From: Limnohabitans sp. 2KL-27
Lineage (GTDB): Bacteria; Pseudomonadota; Gammaproteobacteria; Burkholderiales; Burkholderiaceae_C
Direction of reading: 5' to 3'
Assembly (NCBI RefSeq): GCF_001269345.1
Contig: NZ_CXOP01000002.1
Coordinates: 1,054,853 to 1,118,852, forward strand
DNA length: 64,000 bases
Shown piece by piece: positions 52,854 to 61,914 of the stretch. A program made the position numbers and the translations under genes. Position 1 is the first letter of the stretch. Every line of letters begins with the position of its first letter. Under the pieces are notes generated by a model. The model was not told where the DNA came from. It ran no database searches and saw nothing but the letters and a program-made list of their open reading frames with translations.

Positions 52854-54008
52854 TCAGGCAGTTGGGAAGGTGCCTGGCAGCAAGATGTTGGTGCCCACGT
52901 TCTGTATGTTGGTGTGGCCGCAAAAGGCCATGGTCACGTCCAGTTCTTTGTGGATGATTTGCAGGGCTTTGGTCACGCCTTCTTCGCCCATCGCGCCCAG
53001 GCCATAGACCATGGCGCGGCCGATCATTGTGCCTTTGGCGCCCAGCGCCCAGGCCTTCAAAACGTCCTGGCCCGAGCGGATGCCGCCGTCCATCCAGACT
53101 TCGATCTTGTCGCCTACAGCGGCCACGATGGCGGGCAGGGCCTCGATGCTGCTGGGGGCGCCGTCGAGCTGGCGACCGCCGTGGTTGCTCACCACGATGG
53201 CGTCCGCCCCGCTGGCCACGGCCAGTTGGGCGTCTTCCACGTCCATGATGCCTTTGAGGATCAGCTTGCCGCCCCATTGCTTTTTGACCCAGGCGATGTC
53301 TTCCCAATTCAGGGTCGGGTCAAACTGTTCGTTGGTCCAAGAAGCCAGCGATTTCATATTGGTCACGGCTTTGACGTGGCCGACCAGATTGCCAAAGGTG
53401 TGGCGCTTCGTTCCAGCCATCCCTAAGCACCAGCGCGGCTTGGTCATCAGGTTCAGGATGTTGGTCAGTGTCGGGCGGGGGGGCGCGGTCAGGCCGTTTT
53501 TCAGGTCTTTGTGGCGCTGGCCGATCACCTGCAAATCGAGGGTGAGCACCATGGCGCTGACGTTGGCGGCCTTGCAGCGGTCGATCATGCGGGCCATGGC
53601 TTCGCGGTCGCGCATCATGTACAGCTGAAACCAAAACGGTGCTTGGGTGTGGGCCGCGATGTCTTCAATCGAGCAGATGCTCATGGTCGACAAGGTGAAG
53701 GGGATGCCGAATTTTTTGGCGGCCATGGCGGCGTGCATTTCGCCGTCGGCGTGCTGCATGCCTGTGAGGCCCACGGGGGCAATGCACACGGGCATCTTGG
53801 TGTCGATGCCGACCATTTGGGTGGCGGTGCTGCGGTTTTCCATATTCACCGCCACGCGTTGGCGCAGTTTGATTTTATGGAAGTCGCTTTCGTTGGCTCG
53901 GTAAGTGCCCTCGGTCCAGGAGCCACTGTCGGCATAGTCGTAGAACATGCGCGGCACGCGCTTTTCGGCCAGAACGCGCAGGTCTTCGATGTTGGTGATC
54001 ACGGGCAT
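52854..54008 (-). CDS. FMN-dependent alpha-hydroxy-acid oxidase/dehydrogenase (LldD-like)
   Basis: A 384-residue FMN enzyme that oxidises L-2-hydroxy acids such as lactate to 2-oxo acids. It begins MPVITNIEDLRVLAEKRVPR. The catalytic His and Arg are in IVVSNHGGRQLDGAPS, and FMN binding appears in PVCIAPVGLTGMQHADGE and DGGIRSGQDVLKA. GGAGA precedes the start. It lies 153 bases downstream of the uronate dehydrogenase gene on the same strand, so it may or may not belong to that operon. The exact substrate is not certain. Confidence 0.92.
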   Translation of the reverse strand: MPVITNIEDLRVLAEKRVPRMFYDYADSGSWTEGTYRANESDFHKIKLRQRVAVNMENRSTATQMVGIDTKMPVCIAPVGLTGMQHADGEMHAAMAAKKFGIPFTLSTMSICSIEDIAAHTQAPFWFQLYMMRDREAMARMIDRCKAANVSAMVLTLDLQVIGQRHKDLKNGLTAPPRPTLTNILNLMTKPRWCLGMAGTKRHTFGNLVGHVKAVTNMKSLASWTNEQFDPTLNWEDIAWVKKQWGGKLILKGIMDVEDAQLAVASGADAIVVSNHGGRQLDGAPSSIEALPAIVAAVGDKIEVWMDGGIRSGQDVLKAWALGAKGTMIGRAMVYGLGAMGEEGVTKALQIIHKELDVTMAFCGHTNIQNVGTNILLPGTFPTA

Positions 54009-54161
54009 GGGTTGTCTCCTGCTGGATGGGACGATTTTTGAAAGTCGCCCATCGTAGCCGCAGGCTTGGGCGAGCGCTGTGAAACTTGAGACAGCCCCTT
54101 TGAAATTTCTTGTGGAACTGCCAGGTACGTGCCTCTGAGCTCAGGCTTTGGGGCCGTGGGC

Positions 54162-54983
54162 TCAGCCGTGGGGCGATGCTTTGACGAACGCGCCGCCTTG
54201 GTAAATGGCAGCCGGGTCTTGCTTGTCGATGGTCTGCTGGCGCGCTTCGACAACAGGGCGAAACACGTCAGACGAGTCCAGTGGTCGGTAACCGATGTGT
54301 TGGGCGTGGGTGTTGTCCCACCAGGAGGTCTGGTTGTCGGACATGCCGTAAATGATGCTGTGGCCGACGATGGGCGCGGTGAGTGCGGCCACCACCAGGC
54401 GCTCCAAGTCGTCAAAGCTCAGCCAGGTGGCCAGCATGCGGCGGTCTTTGGGTTCGGCATACGAGGAGCCGATGCGCAGGCTCACTGTTTCGATGCCCCA
54501 ACGGTCCCAATACAGCTGGGCCAGATCTTCGCCAAAGGCTTTGGACAAGCCATAAAACCCGTCGGGCTTGGGCTGCATGCGGGTGTTGACGACTTCGTCC
54601 TGCCGGTAAAAACCGGTCACATGGTTCGAGCTGGCGAACACGATGCGCTGGACGCCCTTCAGGCGAGCCGCTTCGTACAGGTTGACCATGCCCACAATAT
54701 TGCCCGCCAAAATGGGTTCCCAAGGCTGTTCGGTCGAGACGCCACCCATGTGCACCACGGCGCTCACGCCGTCTAGCAAGTTCATCATCTGGTCCTTGTC
54801 CTCAAGCGATGCGAGTTGCACCTCTTCGCCTAGGCCCGCAGGTTCCAACTCACGGCGGTGGCTCACGCGCAGCACATCGCAATAGGCTTTCAGGCGGGGG
54901 CGCAGTTCTTTGCCCAGATTGCCGCCAGCGCCCGTGAGCAAGAGGCGGTGAAATCGGACGGCGGAGGCGGTGGTGTTCAGCAT
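54162..54983 (-). CDS. udh: NAD-dependent uronate dehydrogenase
   Basis: A 273-residue SDR enzyme oxidising galacturonate or glucuronate to the aldaro-lactone. GAGGNLGKELRPRL is the nucleotide motif. Core matches to known Udh are VVHMGGVSTEQPWEPILAGN, RIVFASSNHVTGFYR and DGFYGLSKAFGEDLAQLYWD, the last with the catalytic YxxxK. Start ATG 54983 gives standard length. The garL gene lies 14 bases upstream on the same strand and gudD precedes the group. Confidence 0.9.
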   Translation of the reverse strand: MLNTTASAVRFHRLLLTGAGGNLGKELRPRLKAYCDVLRVSHRRELEPAGLGEEVQLASLEDKDQMMNLLDGVSAVVHMGGVSTEQPWEPILAGNIVGMVNLYEAARLKGVQRIVFASSNHVTGFYRQDEVVNTRMQPKPDGFYGLSKAFGEDLAQLYWDRWGIETVSLRIGSSYAEPKDRRMLATWLSFDDLERLVVAALTAPIVGHSIIYGMSDNQTSWWDNTHAQHIGYRPLDSSDVFRPVVEARQQTIDKQDPAAIYQGGAFVKASPHG

Positions 54984-54997
54984 GGCTTGTCCGGTGT

Positions 54998-55762
54998 TCA
55001 GGATTTGAAACGGCCCGCCAAGGCGGTGGCGCTGTCGCGCAGCACGTTTTGGTCGGCGCCCACGGCCACAAACAGGCAGCCTTGCGCGACATAGTGTTTG
55101 GCCAGGGCTTCGTCGCCCGTCAAAATGCCAGCGGCTTTGCCACAAGCGCGGATGCGGGCAATGGATTCGTCAATGACTTTCAGAACATCGGGGTGCTTGG
55201 GATTGCCCAAGTGGCCAAGCGCCGCCGACAGGTCGCCGGGGCCGATGAACACGCCGTCCACGCCGTCCACGTTGGCAATCGCTTCGATGTTTTGCAGGCC
55301 CTCGACGGTTTCCACTTGCAGCAAGACGCAAATTTCCTCGCTGCTGTTCTGCGCGTAGCCCTTCACCCGGCCGTAGTGGCTGGCGCGGGGCGCCCCCGCG
55401 TAGCCGCGCACGCCGTGGGGCGGGTAACGGGTGTAGGACACCGCTTGTCGGGCTTCTGCTTCGTTCTGGATGTAGGGCACCAACAGGGTTTGCACGCCCA
55501 CATCGAGCAAGCGCTTGAAGGTCACCATGTCGTTCCAGGGGGGGCGCACTATTGGCGTGGTCGGGCTGCCCTTCATGGCTTGCAACTGCGCCACGATTTC
55601 CGTCAGGTCGTTGGGTGAGTGCTCCATGTCCAGCAGCAGCCAGTCAAAGTTGCAATGCGCCAGGATCTCGGTGCTGATGTTGCTGCACAGATGCGACCAC
55701 AAGCCAATCTGCTTGTGGCCCGATTGGATCGCGTGTTTGAAATGGTTGATGGGCATGTCCAT
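54998..55762 (-). CDS. garL: HpaI-family aldolase (5-keto-4-deoxy-glucarate type)
   Basis: A 254-residue class II aldolase of the HpcH/HpaI family. LWSHLCSNISTEILAHCNFD, LLLDMEHSPNDL, ILVRPPWND-like VRPPWNDMVTFKRLLDVG and IFIGPGDLSAALG-like FIGPGDLSAALGHLG are diagnostic, with metal ligands in LLQVETVEGLQNI. In this context it should cleave 5-keto-4-deoxyglucarate to pyruvate and tartronate semialdehyde. The call between GarL and related rhamnonate aldolases rests on the neighbouring gudD and garR. Confidence 0.85.
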   Translation of the reverse strand: MDMPINHFKHAIQSGHKQIGLWSHLCSNISTEILAHCNFDWLLLDMEHSPNDLTEIVAQLQAMKGSPTTPIVRPPWNDMVTFKRLLDVGVQTLLVPYIQNEAEARQAVSYTRYPPHGVRGYAGAPRASHYGRVKGYAQNSSEEICVLLQVETVEGLQNIEAIANVDGVDGVFIGPGDLSAALGHLGNPKHPDVLKVIDESIARIRACGKAAGILTGDEALAKHYVAQGCLFVAVGADQNVLRDSATALAGRFKS

Positions 55763-55796
55763 GGGGTGGGTCTCTTTTCGATGAATGGCGGGATGT

Positions 55797-56708
55797 TCAG
55801 TTGCCTGCGATCTGGAAATTGGCCGCGATCTCCAGCGCGCGCACGATGCCGGAGTGGTCCCAGCCGGCGCCGCCGTTGGCCACGCAGCTGTTCATCAGTT
55901 GCTGGGTGCTGGCGGTGTTGGGCAGGCTCAGGCCCATGGCCTTGGCACCTTCCAGTGCCAGGTTCAGGTCTTTTTGGTGCAGCTCGATGCGGAACCCAGG
56001 GTTGAAGGTGCGCTTGATCATGCGCTCGCCATGCAGTTCCAAAATGCGGCTAGTAGCGAGGCCCCCCATCAGGGCTTGGCGCACTTTGGCGGGGTCGGCC
56101 CCGGCTTTGGCGGCAAAGAGCAAGGCTTCTCCCACGGCCTCGATGTTGAGCGCCACGATGATCTGGTTGGCCACTTTGCAGGTCTGGCCACTGCCGTTGT
56201 CACCGATCAGGGTGATGTTCTTGCCCATCAAGGCAAACAGGGGCTGCACTTTGTTGAAGGTGGCCTCGCTGCCGCCCACCATGATGGTCAGGCTGGCCGC
56301 TTTGGCCCCCACTTCGCCACCCGACACCGGCGCGTCCAGGTAGTCGCAACCCAGTGCATTGATCTTGGCCGCGAACGCCTTGGTGGCGATGGGCGAGATG
56401 GAACTCATGTCCACCACGGTTTTGCCCACCCGGCCGTCAGGCCCGGCGCTCAATGACTTCAAGCCCTTGGCCACACCTTGGTCACCAAACAATACGTCTT
56501 CCACATGCGGGGTGTCGGGCACCATGGTGAAGATGATGTCGGCGTGTTGGGCCACTTCGGCCGGGCTGGCGCAGGCTTTGGCGCCTTGTTCGAGCACGGC
56601 AGCAGGCACGCCGCTGCGCGAAAAAGCAAAAACTTCGTGGCCGCCTGCCAGCAGGTGTCCGGCCATGGGCACGCCCATGATGCCCAAGCCGATGAATCCC
56701 AGTTTCAT
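55797..56708 (-). CDS. garR: 2-hydroxy-3-oxopropionate (tartronate semialdehyde) reductase
   Basis: A 303-residue beta-hydroxyacid dehydrogenase. GFIGLGIMGVPMAGHLLAGG is the dinucleotide motif, DAPVSGGEVGAKAASLTIMV the substrate loop, and NGSGQTCKVANQIIVALNIE carries the catalytic lysine. It reduces tartronate semialdehyde to glycerate, the step after GarL. Start ATG 56708 has AAAGGA six bases upstream. Confidence 0.9.
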   Translation of the reverse strand: MKLGFIGLGIMGVPMAGHLLAGGHEVFAFSRSGVPAAVLEQGAKACASPAEVAQHADIIFTMVPDTPHVEDVLFGDQGVAKGLKSLSAGPDGRVGKTVVDMSSISPIATKAFAAKINALGCDYLDAPVSGGEVGAKAASLTIMVGGSEATFNKVQPLFALMGKNITLIGDNGSGQTCKVANQIIVALNIEAVGEALLFAAKAGADPAKVRQALMGGLATSRILELHGERMIKRTFNPGFRIELHQKDLNLALEGAKAMGLSLPNTASTQQLMNSCVANGGAGWDHSGIVRALEIAANFQIAGN

Positions 56709-56740
56709 GGTGTTTCCTTTGGAGTGAATGGCCCGGGTGC

Positions 56741-58075
56741 TCAGCGCACCATGCAAGGCATCTTGTTGTTGAATTTCCAGCCGGGGATCAGGTACTGCAT
56801 CGCGATGGCGTCATCGCGTGCGCCCAGGCCGTGTTGTTGGTAGAGCTGGTTCGCTTGCATCACCGCGTCCATGTCCACCTCGATGCCCAAGCCGGGCTTG
56901 GCCGGCACATCGATGTAGCCGTCCTTGATTTGGAGTGGGTCTTGGGTGAGGAACTGGCCGTCCTGCCAGATCCAGTGCGTGTCGATGGCGGTGACTTTGC
57001 CGGGTGCGGCGGCGGCGCATTGGGTGAACATGGCCAGCGAAATGTCGAAGTGGTTGTTGGAGTGCGAGCCCCAGGTTAAGTCGTACATCTTGCAAAGCTG
57101 GGCCACGCGCACCGAGCCTTGCAGTGTCCAGAAATGCGGATCGGCCAGCGGAATGTCCACCGACTGCAGCTGGATGCTGTGGGCCATCTCGCGCCAATCG
57201 GTGGCGACCATGTTGGTGGCGGTGAGCAAACCCGTGGCACGGCGGAATTCGGCCATCACCTCGCGGCCCGAGAACACACCTTCTGCGCCGCAAGGGTCTT
57301 CGGCATAGGCCATGGTGCTGCGGTGGTCGCGCAAGAGGCGAACGGCGTCTTTGAGCAGCCAACCGCCATTGGGGTCGAGCGTGATGCGCGCTTGGGGAAA
57401 GCGCTCGTGCAGGGCCACGATGGCTTCGACTTCTTCTTCGCCGCGCAGCACGCCGCCCTTGAGTTTGAAGTCCTGAAAGCCGTAGCGGGCCTGCGCGGCT
57501 TCGGCCATGCGCACCACGGCCTCGGCCGTCATGGCTTTTTCGTGCCGCAGGCGCAACCAATCGTCGGGCTGGTCGGGCTCACTGCGGTAGGGCAGGTCGG
57601 TCTGCTGGCGGTCGCCCACATAAAACAGATAGCCCAGCATTTGCACGCGTTGACGCTGCTGGCCGTCGCCCAAGAGGGCACAGACCGGCACGTTCAGGTG
57701 CTGGCCCAGCAAATCGAGCAGGGCAGATTCAACCGCCGTGACGGCGTGGATGGTGGTGCGCAGGTCAAAGGTCTGGTTGCCCCGGCCACCACTGTCGCGG
57801 TCGGCAAACTGCTGGCGCATGGCGTTGAGCACTTGGTTGTACTGGCCTATCGCTTGGCCTTCGATCAAGGGCCTTGCGTCTTCCAGCGTCTGGCGAATTT
57901 TTTCGCCACCGGGCACTTCGCCCAAACCCGTGTGGCCGGCAGAGTCGGTCAGGATGACGATGTTGCGGGTGAAGAACGGTCCGTGCGCACCGCTCAAATT
58001 GAGCAGCATGCCGTCGTGTCCCGCCACAGGGATCACCTGCATGCGTGTGACGTGGGGGGTGGTTGCAGAGGTCAT
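56741..58075 (-). CDS. gudD: Glucarate dehydratase
   Basis: A 444-residue enolase-superfamily enzyme converting glucarate to 5-keto-4-deoxyglucarate. The catalytic residues match E. coli GudD in position: K204/K206 in [14 protein letters not shown]234 in LDPNGGWL, E259 in YAEDPCG, N288 in [10 protein letters not shown] and H338 in [12 protein letters not shown]. The start ([20 protein letters not shown]) is usual. A 12-base operator-like sequence lies 23 bases upstream. Confidence 0.95.
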   Translation of the reverse strand: MTSATTPHVTRMQVIPVAGHDGMLLNLSGAHGPFFTRNIVILTDSAGHTGLGEVPGGEKIRQTLEDARPLIEGQAIGQYNQVLNAMRQQFADRDSGGRGNQTFDLRTTIHAVTAVESALLDLLGQHLNVPVCALLGDGQQRQRVQMLGYLFYVGDRQQTDLPYRSEPDQPDDWLRLRHEKAMTAEAVVRMAEAAQARYGFQDFKLKGGVLRGEEEVEAIVALHERFPQARITLDPNGGWLLKDAVRLLRDHRSTMAYAEDPCGAEGVFSGREVMAEFRRATGLLTATNMVATDWREMAHSIQLQSVDIPLADPHFWTLQGSVRVAQLCKMYDLTWGSHSNNHFDISLAMFTQCAAAAPGKVTAIDTHWIWQDGQFLTQDPLQIKDGYIDVPAKPGLGIEVDMDAVMQANQLYQQHGLGARDDAIAMQYLIPGWKFNNKMPCMVR

Positions 58076-58097
58076 GGTGGGCGTCTTTAGTCAATAG

Positions 58098-58108
58098 ACA
58101 TCGTACAA
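58098..58108. promoter_or_regulatory. Operator-like site before gudD
   Basis: ACATCGTACAA reads TTGTACGATGT on the other strand, sharing TTGTACGA with the site at 58944. It is 23-33 bases upstream of the gudD start, where a FadR-type repressor would block transcription. Confidence 0.6.
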
Positions 58109-58162
58109 CTTAATCGCGGCTTGCACATTGGGGAAAACGCGGGTGCCAGCGCGTTTTCGGTG

Positions 58163-58891
58163 TCAGGGGCTGTCGGGGTCGCTTTTGCGCAGCCGCTCTC
58201 GGCTGTTGGCCAGATGCGTGCGCATCGCGGCGCGAGCCGCTTCCACATCTTGCTCGGCGATGGCGTTGTAAATGCTCTCGTGCTCTTGATTGACCCGCCT
58301 GAGGTAGTTCTGCCGTTCGGGGTCGGAGCTCAGGATGCTGCTGATGCGGGCGCGCGGAATCACGCCTGCGCCCAGTGAGTTCATCAGGTCGATGAAGTGG
58401 TGGTTTTGGGTGGCGCGGGCAATTTCCTGGTGGAATTGGTGGTCGGCAGCCACCGCGTCGCGGCCCTCCTCGATGGCGCTGTTGAAGGCGAGCAATGCGG
58501 ACTGGAGTTCTGCCAGGTTTTCGGGCCCGCGTCGCACGGCGGCCAATGCGGCAGCCTCGGTTTCAACGCTGATACGGAACTCCAGCAGAGCAATGACCTC
58601 ACGCAGGGTGCCCATGTGCTCTGCGCTGATCCGAAAAGAGGGGTGTTCGCTTTGCTGCAGGACAAAGGTGCCGATGCCGTGCCGTGTGTCGACCCAGCCC
58701 GAGGCTTGCAACCGGGAGATGGCCTCGCGCACCACGGTGCGGCTCACGCCGAAGTCTTTCATGATCGCCGCTTCGGTGGGCAGTTTGTCGCCCGCCTTGA
58801 GGCGGCCGCTGCGAATTTGGTCGGTCATGGCGTGGACCAGTTGGATGGCCAGGCCGCCGGGTTTTTTCAGAGAAGTGGTCGTTGCATCCAT
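58163..58891 (-). CDS. FadR-subfamily GntR regulator of the aldarate/uronate locus
   Basis: A 242-residue regulator. The winged helix is KLPTEAAIMKDFGVSRTVVR plus EAISRLQASGWVDTRHGIGT. The C-terminal FCD ligand domain has the metal-binding His pattern (DHQFHQEIARATQN and INQEHESIYNAI-like NQEHESIYNAIAEQD). It resembles GguR-type regulators of hexuronate and aldarate genes in Burkholderiales. It sits between gudD (same strand) and the divergent TRAP operon, next to two matching operators. Confidence 0.88.
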   Translation of the reverse strand: MDATTTSLKKPGGLAIQLVHAMTDQIRSGRLKAGDKLPTEAAIMKDFGVSRTVVREAISRLQASGWVDTRHGIGTFVLQQSEHPSFRISAEHMGTLREVIALLEFRISVETEAAALAAVRRGPENLAELQSALLAFNSAIEEGRDAVAADHQFHQEIARATQNHHFIDLMNSLGAGVIPRARISSILSSDPERQNYLRRVNQEHESIYNAIAEQDVEAARAAMRTHLANSRERLRKSDPDSP

Positions 58892-58943
58892 GGGTAATCC
58901 CTAGCTGACTGAATGGCAAAGCGGAACGATAATATAGGCTCTA

Positions 58944-58954
58944 TTGTACGACAA
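58944..58954. promoter_or_regulatory. Operator-like site between regulator and TRAP operon
   Basis: TTGT-ACG-ACAA is a perfect inverted repeat of FadR-family operator form, located about 50 bases before the regulator gene and 75-85 bases before dctP. TATAAT-like ATAATATA lies just upstream. Confidence 0.65.
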
Positions 58955-59027
58955 CTGATGACTTGAAGTGTTTTTCCAGGTTCATAGGTTGGCTTCAATG
59001 GCTTTTACCCCCCAACAGGAGACATCA

Positions 59028-60011
59028 ATGAACTTTCGCAGAAACCTGATTTCCTCCACGGCAGCGGCCGTGCTGTCTTTGGCTTTGATCCCCGTGGCCT
59101 CGGCGCAAACCGTGCTCAAGGCTTCGGACGTGCACCCGGCTGGCTATCCCAACGTGGTGGCGGTTGAAAACATGGGTAAAAAGCTTGAAGCGGCCACCAA
59201 TGGCCGCTTCAAGCTGCAAATGTTCCCGGGTGGCGTTCTGGGCTCTGAAAAAGAAGTCGTGGAGCAAACCCAGATTGGTGCGATTCAGATCGCTCGCATT
59301 TCATTGGGCATTCTGGGACCCGTAGTGCCCGATGTGAACGTGTTCAACATGCCCTTTGTGTTCCGCGATGAAGCGCACATGCGTGCTGTGATCGACGGAC
59401 CCGTGGGCAAGGAAATCCTGGACAAGATCACCAGCAGCCCGGCACGCCTGGTGGCATTGGGCTGGATGGACAGCGGCTCGCGCAGCCTCTACACCAAAAA
59501 GGAAATCAAATCGCCGGCCGACCTCAAAGGTTTGAAGATCCGAGTGATGGGCAACCCCTTGTTTGTTGACACCATGAATGCCATGGGCGGTAACGGCATC
59601 ACCATGGGCCACAACGACACTTACAGCGCCTTGCAAACCGGCGTGGTGGATGGGGCAGAGAACAACCCGCCCACCTTGTTCACCGCCAACCACTATTCCA
59701 CCGGGGTCAAGTTTTACACCCAGACGACCCACCTGATCATTCCTGAAATTTTCGTCATGTCCAAGGTTGCCTGGGACAAGATGAGCAAAGACGATCAGGC
59801 CAGCTTGATGAAATTTGCCCGCGAAGCCCAAATGGAGCAACGCGCGCTGTGGGACAAGAGCGTGGCCGAGTACAGCGCCAAGCTGCAAGCCGCAGGCATT
59901 CAATTCAAGACGGTGGACAAAAAAGCCTTCTATGACGCCACAGCACCTGTGCGTGCGAAATACGGCAGCCAGTACGCTGAGCTGATCAAGCGCATCGAAG
60001 CCGTCAGGTGA
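59028..60011 (+). CDS. dctP: TRAP transporter substrate-binding protein (DctP type)
   Basis: A 327-residue periplasmic receptor with signal peptide ending in PVASAQT. TVLKASDVHPAGYPNVVAVE starts the mature protein. The carboxylate-binding Arg region is KGLKIRVMGNPLFVDTMNAM, and GHNDTYSALQTGVVDGAENN is a family signature. In this locus the ligand is probably a uronate or aldarate. AGGAG precedes the start. A stem-loop follows the gene. Confidence 0.92.
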   Translation: MNFRRNLISSTAAAVLSLALIPVASAQTVLKASDVHPAGYPNVVAVENMGKKLEAATNGRFKLQMFPGGVLGSEKEVVEQTQIGAIQIARISLGILGPVVPDVNVFNMPFVFRDEAHMRAVIDGPVGKEILDKITSSPARLVALGWMDSGSRSLYTKKEIKSPADLKGLKIRVMGNPLFVDTMNAMGGNGITMGHNDTYSALQTGVVDGAENNPPTLFTANHYSTGVKFYTQTTHLIIPEIFVMSKVAWDKMSKDDQASLMKFAREAQMEQRALWDKSVAEYSAKLQAAGIQFKTVDKKAFYDATAPVRAKYGSQYAELIKRIEAVR

Positions 60012-60048
60012 GTGTGAACCGGCGGCACAGGAAGTGCTGCCACTTTTA

Positions 60049-60074
60049 GGGACAGGGCTTGCCCTGTCCCGTTT
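60049..60074 (+). terminator. Hairpin between dctP and dctQM
   Basis: GGGACAGGGC and GCCCTGTCCC form a perfect 10-bp stem with a TT turn, followed by GTTTG. It lacks a long T tract, so it is more likely a partial terminator or an mRNA 3'-end stabiliser that would make DctP more abundant than DctQM. Confidence 0.7.
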
Positions 60075-60109
60075 GTTGGGGCCGACTCAATTTCCCTGGG
60101 GCTTGAACC

Positions 60110-60628
60110 ATGTTGCGTTTGTTTGATCGCCTGTATCTGTTGTGCATCTGGACATCGGGCATCTCGATTTTTTTCATGAGCCTCATCATCCCCTGGGGCG
60201 TTTTCACCCGCTATGTGCTGGGTACCGGCTCCAGCTGGCCCGAGCCTGTGGCGGTGCTGCTCATGGTCACTTTCACTTTCTTGGGGGCTGCAGCGAGTTA
60301 CCGGGCGGGGTCACACATTGCCGTGGGCATGCTGACCGATCGTTTGCCAGAGCCGCTGCAAAAAACATGCGCCGCATTGGTGCATTTGTGCATGCTGGGG
60401 ATTTGTATTTTTGTGATGGTGTGGGGCAGCAAGCTGGCCATCGAAACCATGGGGCAGACCCTGGGCGACTTGCCCTGGTTGGCGGTTGGCTGGACCTACA
60501 TGCCTTTGCCTTTGGGCGCATTGATGACCTTGATTTTTGTGCTGGAAATTTTGATTTGGGGTCCTGCACACGAACGTGCCGTGGTGGTGTTTGACCACGA
60601 AGGACCTGCATCGGCGGAGGCGATCTGA
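60110..60628 (+). CDS. dctQ: TRAP transporter small membrane protein DctQ
   Basis: A 172-residue four-helix membrane protein. FDRLYLLCIWTSGISIFFMS begins helix 1, and the family block GTGSSWPEPVAVLLMVTFTF then LGAAASYRAGSHIAVGML follows. It couples the receptor to DctM. dctM starts two bases after its stop. Confidence 0.92.
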   Translation: MLRLFDRLYLLCIWTSGISIFFMSLIIPWGVFTRYVLGTGSSWPEPVAVLLMVTFTFLGAAASYRAGSHIAVGMLTDRLPEPLQKTCAALVHLCMLGICIFVMVWGSKLAIETMGQTLGDLPWLAVGWTYMPLPLGALMTLIFVLEILIWGPAHERAVVVFDHEGPASAEAI

Positions 60629-60630
60629 CC

Positions 60631-61914
60631 ATGGACGCACTCGTTTTGATTGGCAGTTTTGTCTTGTTGATGCTGGTGGGCATGCCGGTGGCCTACGCCT
60701 TGGGCTTGGCGGCCTTGATAGGGGCTATGTGGATTGACCTGCCGCTGGACGCGGTGATGATCCAGATGGCCAGTGGCGTCAACAAATTTTCCTTGTTGGC
60801 CATTCCCTGTTTTGTGCTGGCGGGCGCGATCATGGCCGAAGGCGGCATGTCCAGGCGTCTTGTGGCGTTTGCTGGGGTGCTCATCGGTTTTGTGCGCGGC
60901 GGCTTGTCGCTGGTCAATATTTTGGCGTCCACGTTCTTTGGGGCGATTTCTGGTTCATCGGTGGCCGACACGGCATCGATTGGCTCGGTTCTGATTCCCG
61001 AGATGGAGAAAAATGGCTATCCACGGCCATTTGCCACGGCGGTCACGGTCAGTGGCTCGGTGCAAGCGATCCTGATTCCGCCCAGCCACAATGCGGTCAT
61101 TTATTCGATGGCCGCTGGCGGCACGGTGTCGGTGGCAGCCTTGTTCATGGCGGGGGTGTTTCCAGGTTTGCTGCTGGGGCTGAGTCTGGCGATTTACTGC
61201 CTGTATGTGGCGCGCAAGGAAAACTACCCCAAAGGCCGCGTCATTCCCCTGAAGGAAGCACTCAAGATTTGTGCCGAGGCCATGTGGGGGCTGGCCACCA
61301 TGGGCATCATCTTGGGCGGTATCTTGAGTGGCGTTTTCACGGCCACAGAATCGGCCTCGATCGCGGTGGTGTGGGCCTTTTTTGTGACCATGTTCATTTA
61401 CCGTGACTACAAGTGGAAAGACCTGCCCAAACTGATGCACCGCACGGTCAAGACGGTCACGATCGTGATGATCTTGATTGGTTTTGCAGCAAGCTTTGGC
61501 TACATCATGACCATGATGCAGATTCCCCTCAAGATCACCACGCTCTTCACGTCGTTGAGCACGGAGGCCTGGGTGATTCTTTTGTGCATCAACATCATGC
61601 TGCTGGTGCTGGGCACGCTGATGGACATGGCGCCGCTGATTCTCATCTTGACGCCCATCCTGATGCCTGTCATCAAAAGCATCGGCATCGACCCGGTTCA
61701 CTTTGGCATGATCATGATGGTCAATCTGGGCATTGGCCTGATCACACCACCTGTTGGAGCGGTGCTGTTTGTGGGCAGTGCGGTGGCCAAACTCAAGATC
61801 GAGCAAGTGGTCAAGGCCATGAAGCCCTTCTTTGTGATACTGCTCTTTGTGCTCATTTTGGTGACGTATGTCCCGCAAATCTCGCTGTGGTTACCACGCA
61901 CCATGGGCCTTTAA
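60631..61914 (+). CDS. dctM: TRAP transporter large membrane protein DctM
   Basis: A 427-residue sodium-coupled permease with about 12 membrane segments. VGMPVAYALGLAALIGAMWI, FGAISGSSVADTASIGSVLI and LIPPSHNAVIYSMAAGGTVS are diagnostic, as are TATESASIAVVWAFF-like TATESASI and LGIGLITPPVGAVLFVGSAV. It drives import with DctP and DctQ. The next gene's ATG follows its stop directly. Confidence 0.95.
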   Translation: MDALVLIGSFVLLMLVGMPVAYALGLAALIGAMWIDLPLDAVMIQMASGVNKFSLLAIPCFVLAGAIMAEGGMSRRLVAFAGVLIGFVRGGLSLVNILASTFFGAISGSSVADTASIGSVLIPEMEKNGYPRPFATAVTVSGSVQAILIPPSHNAVIYSMAAGGTVSVAALFMAGVFPGLLLGLSLAIYCLYVARKENYPKGRVIPLKEALKICAEAMWGLATMGIILGGILSGVFTATESASIAVVWAFFVTMFIYRDYKWKDLPKLMHRTVKTVTIVMILIGFAASFGYIMTMMQIPLKITTLFTSLSTEAWVILLCINIMLLVLGTLMDMAPLILILTPILMPVIKSIGIDPVHFGMIMMVNLGIGLITPPVGAVLFVGSAVAKLKIEQVVKAMKPFFVILLFVLILVTYVPQISLWLPRTMGL

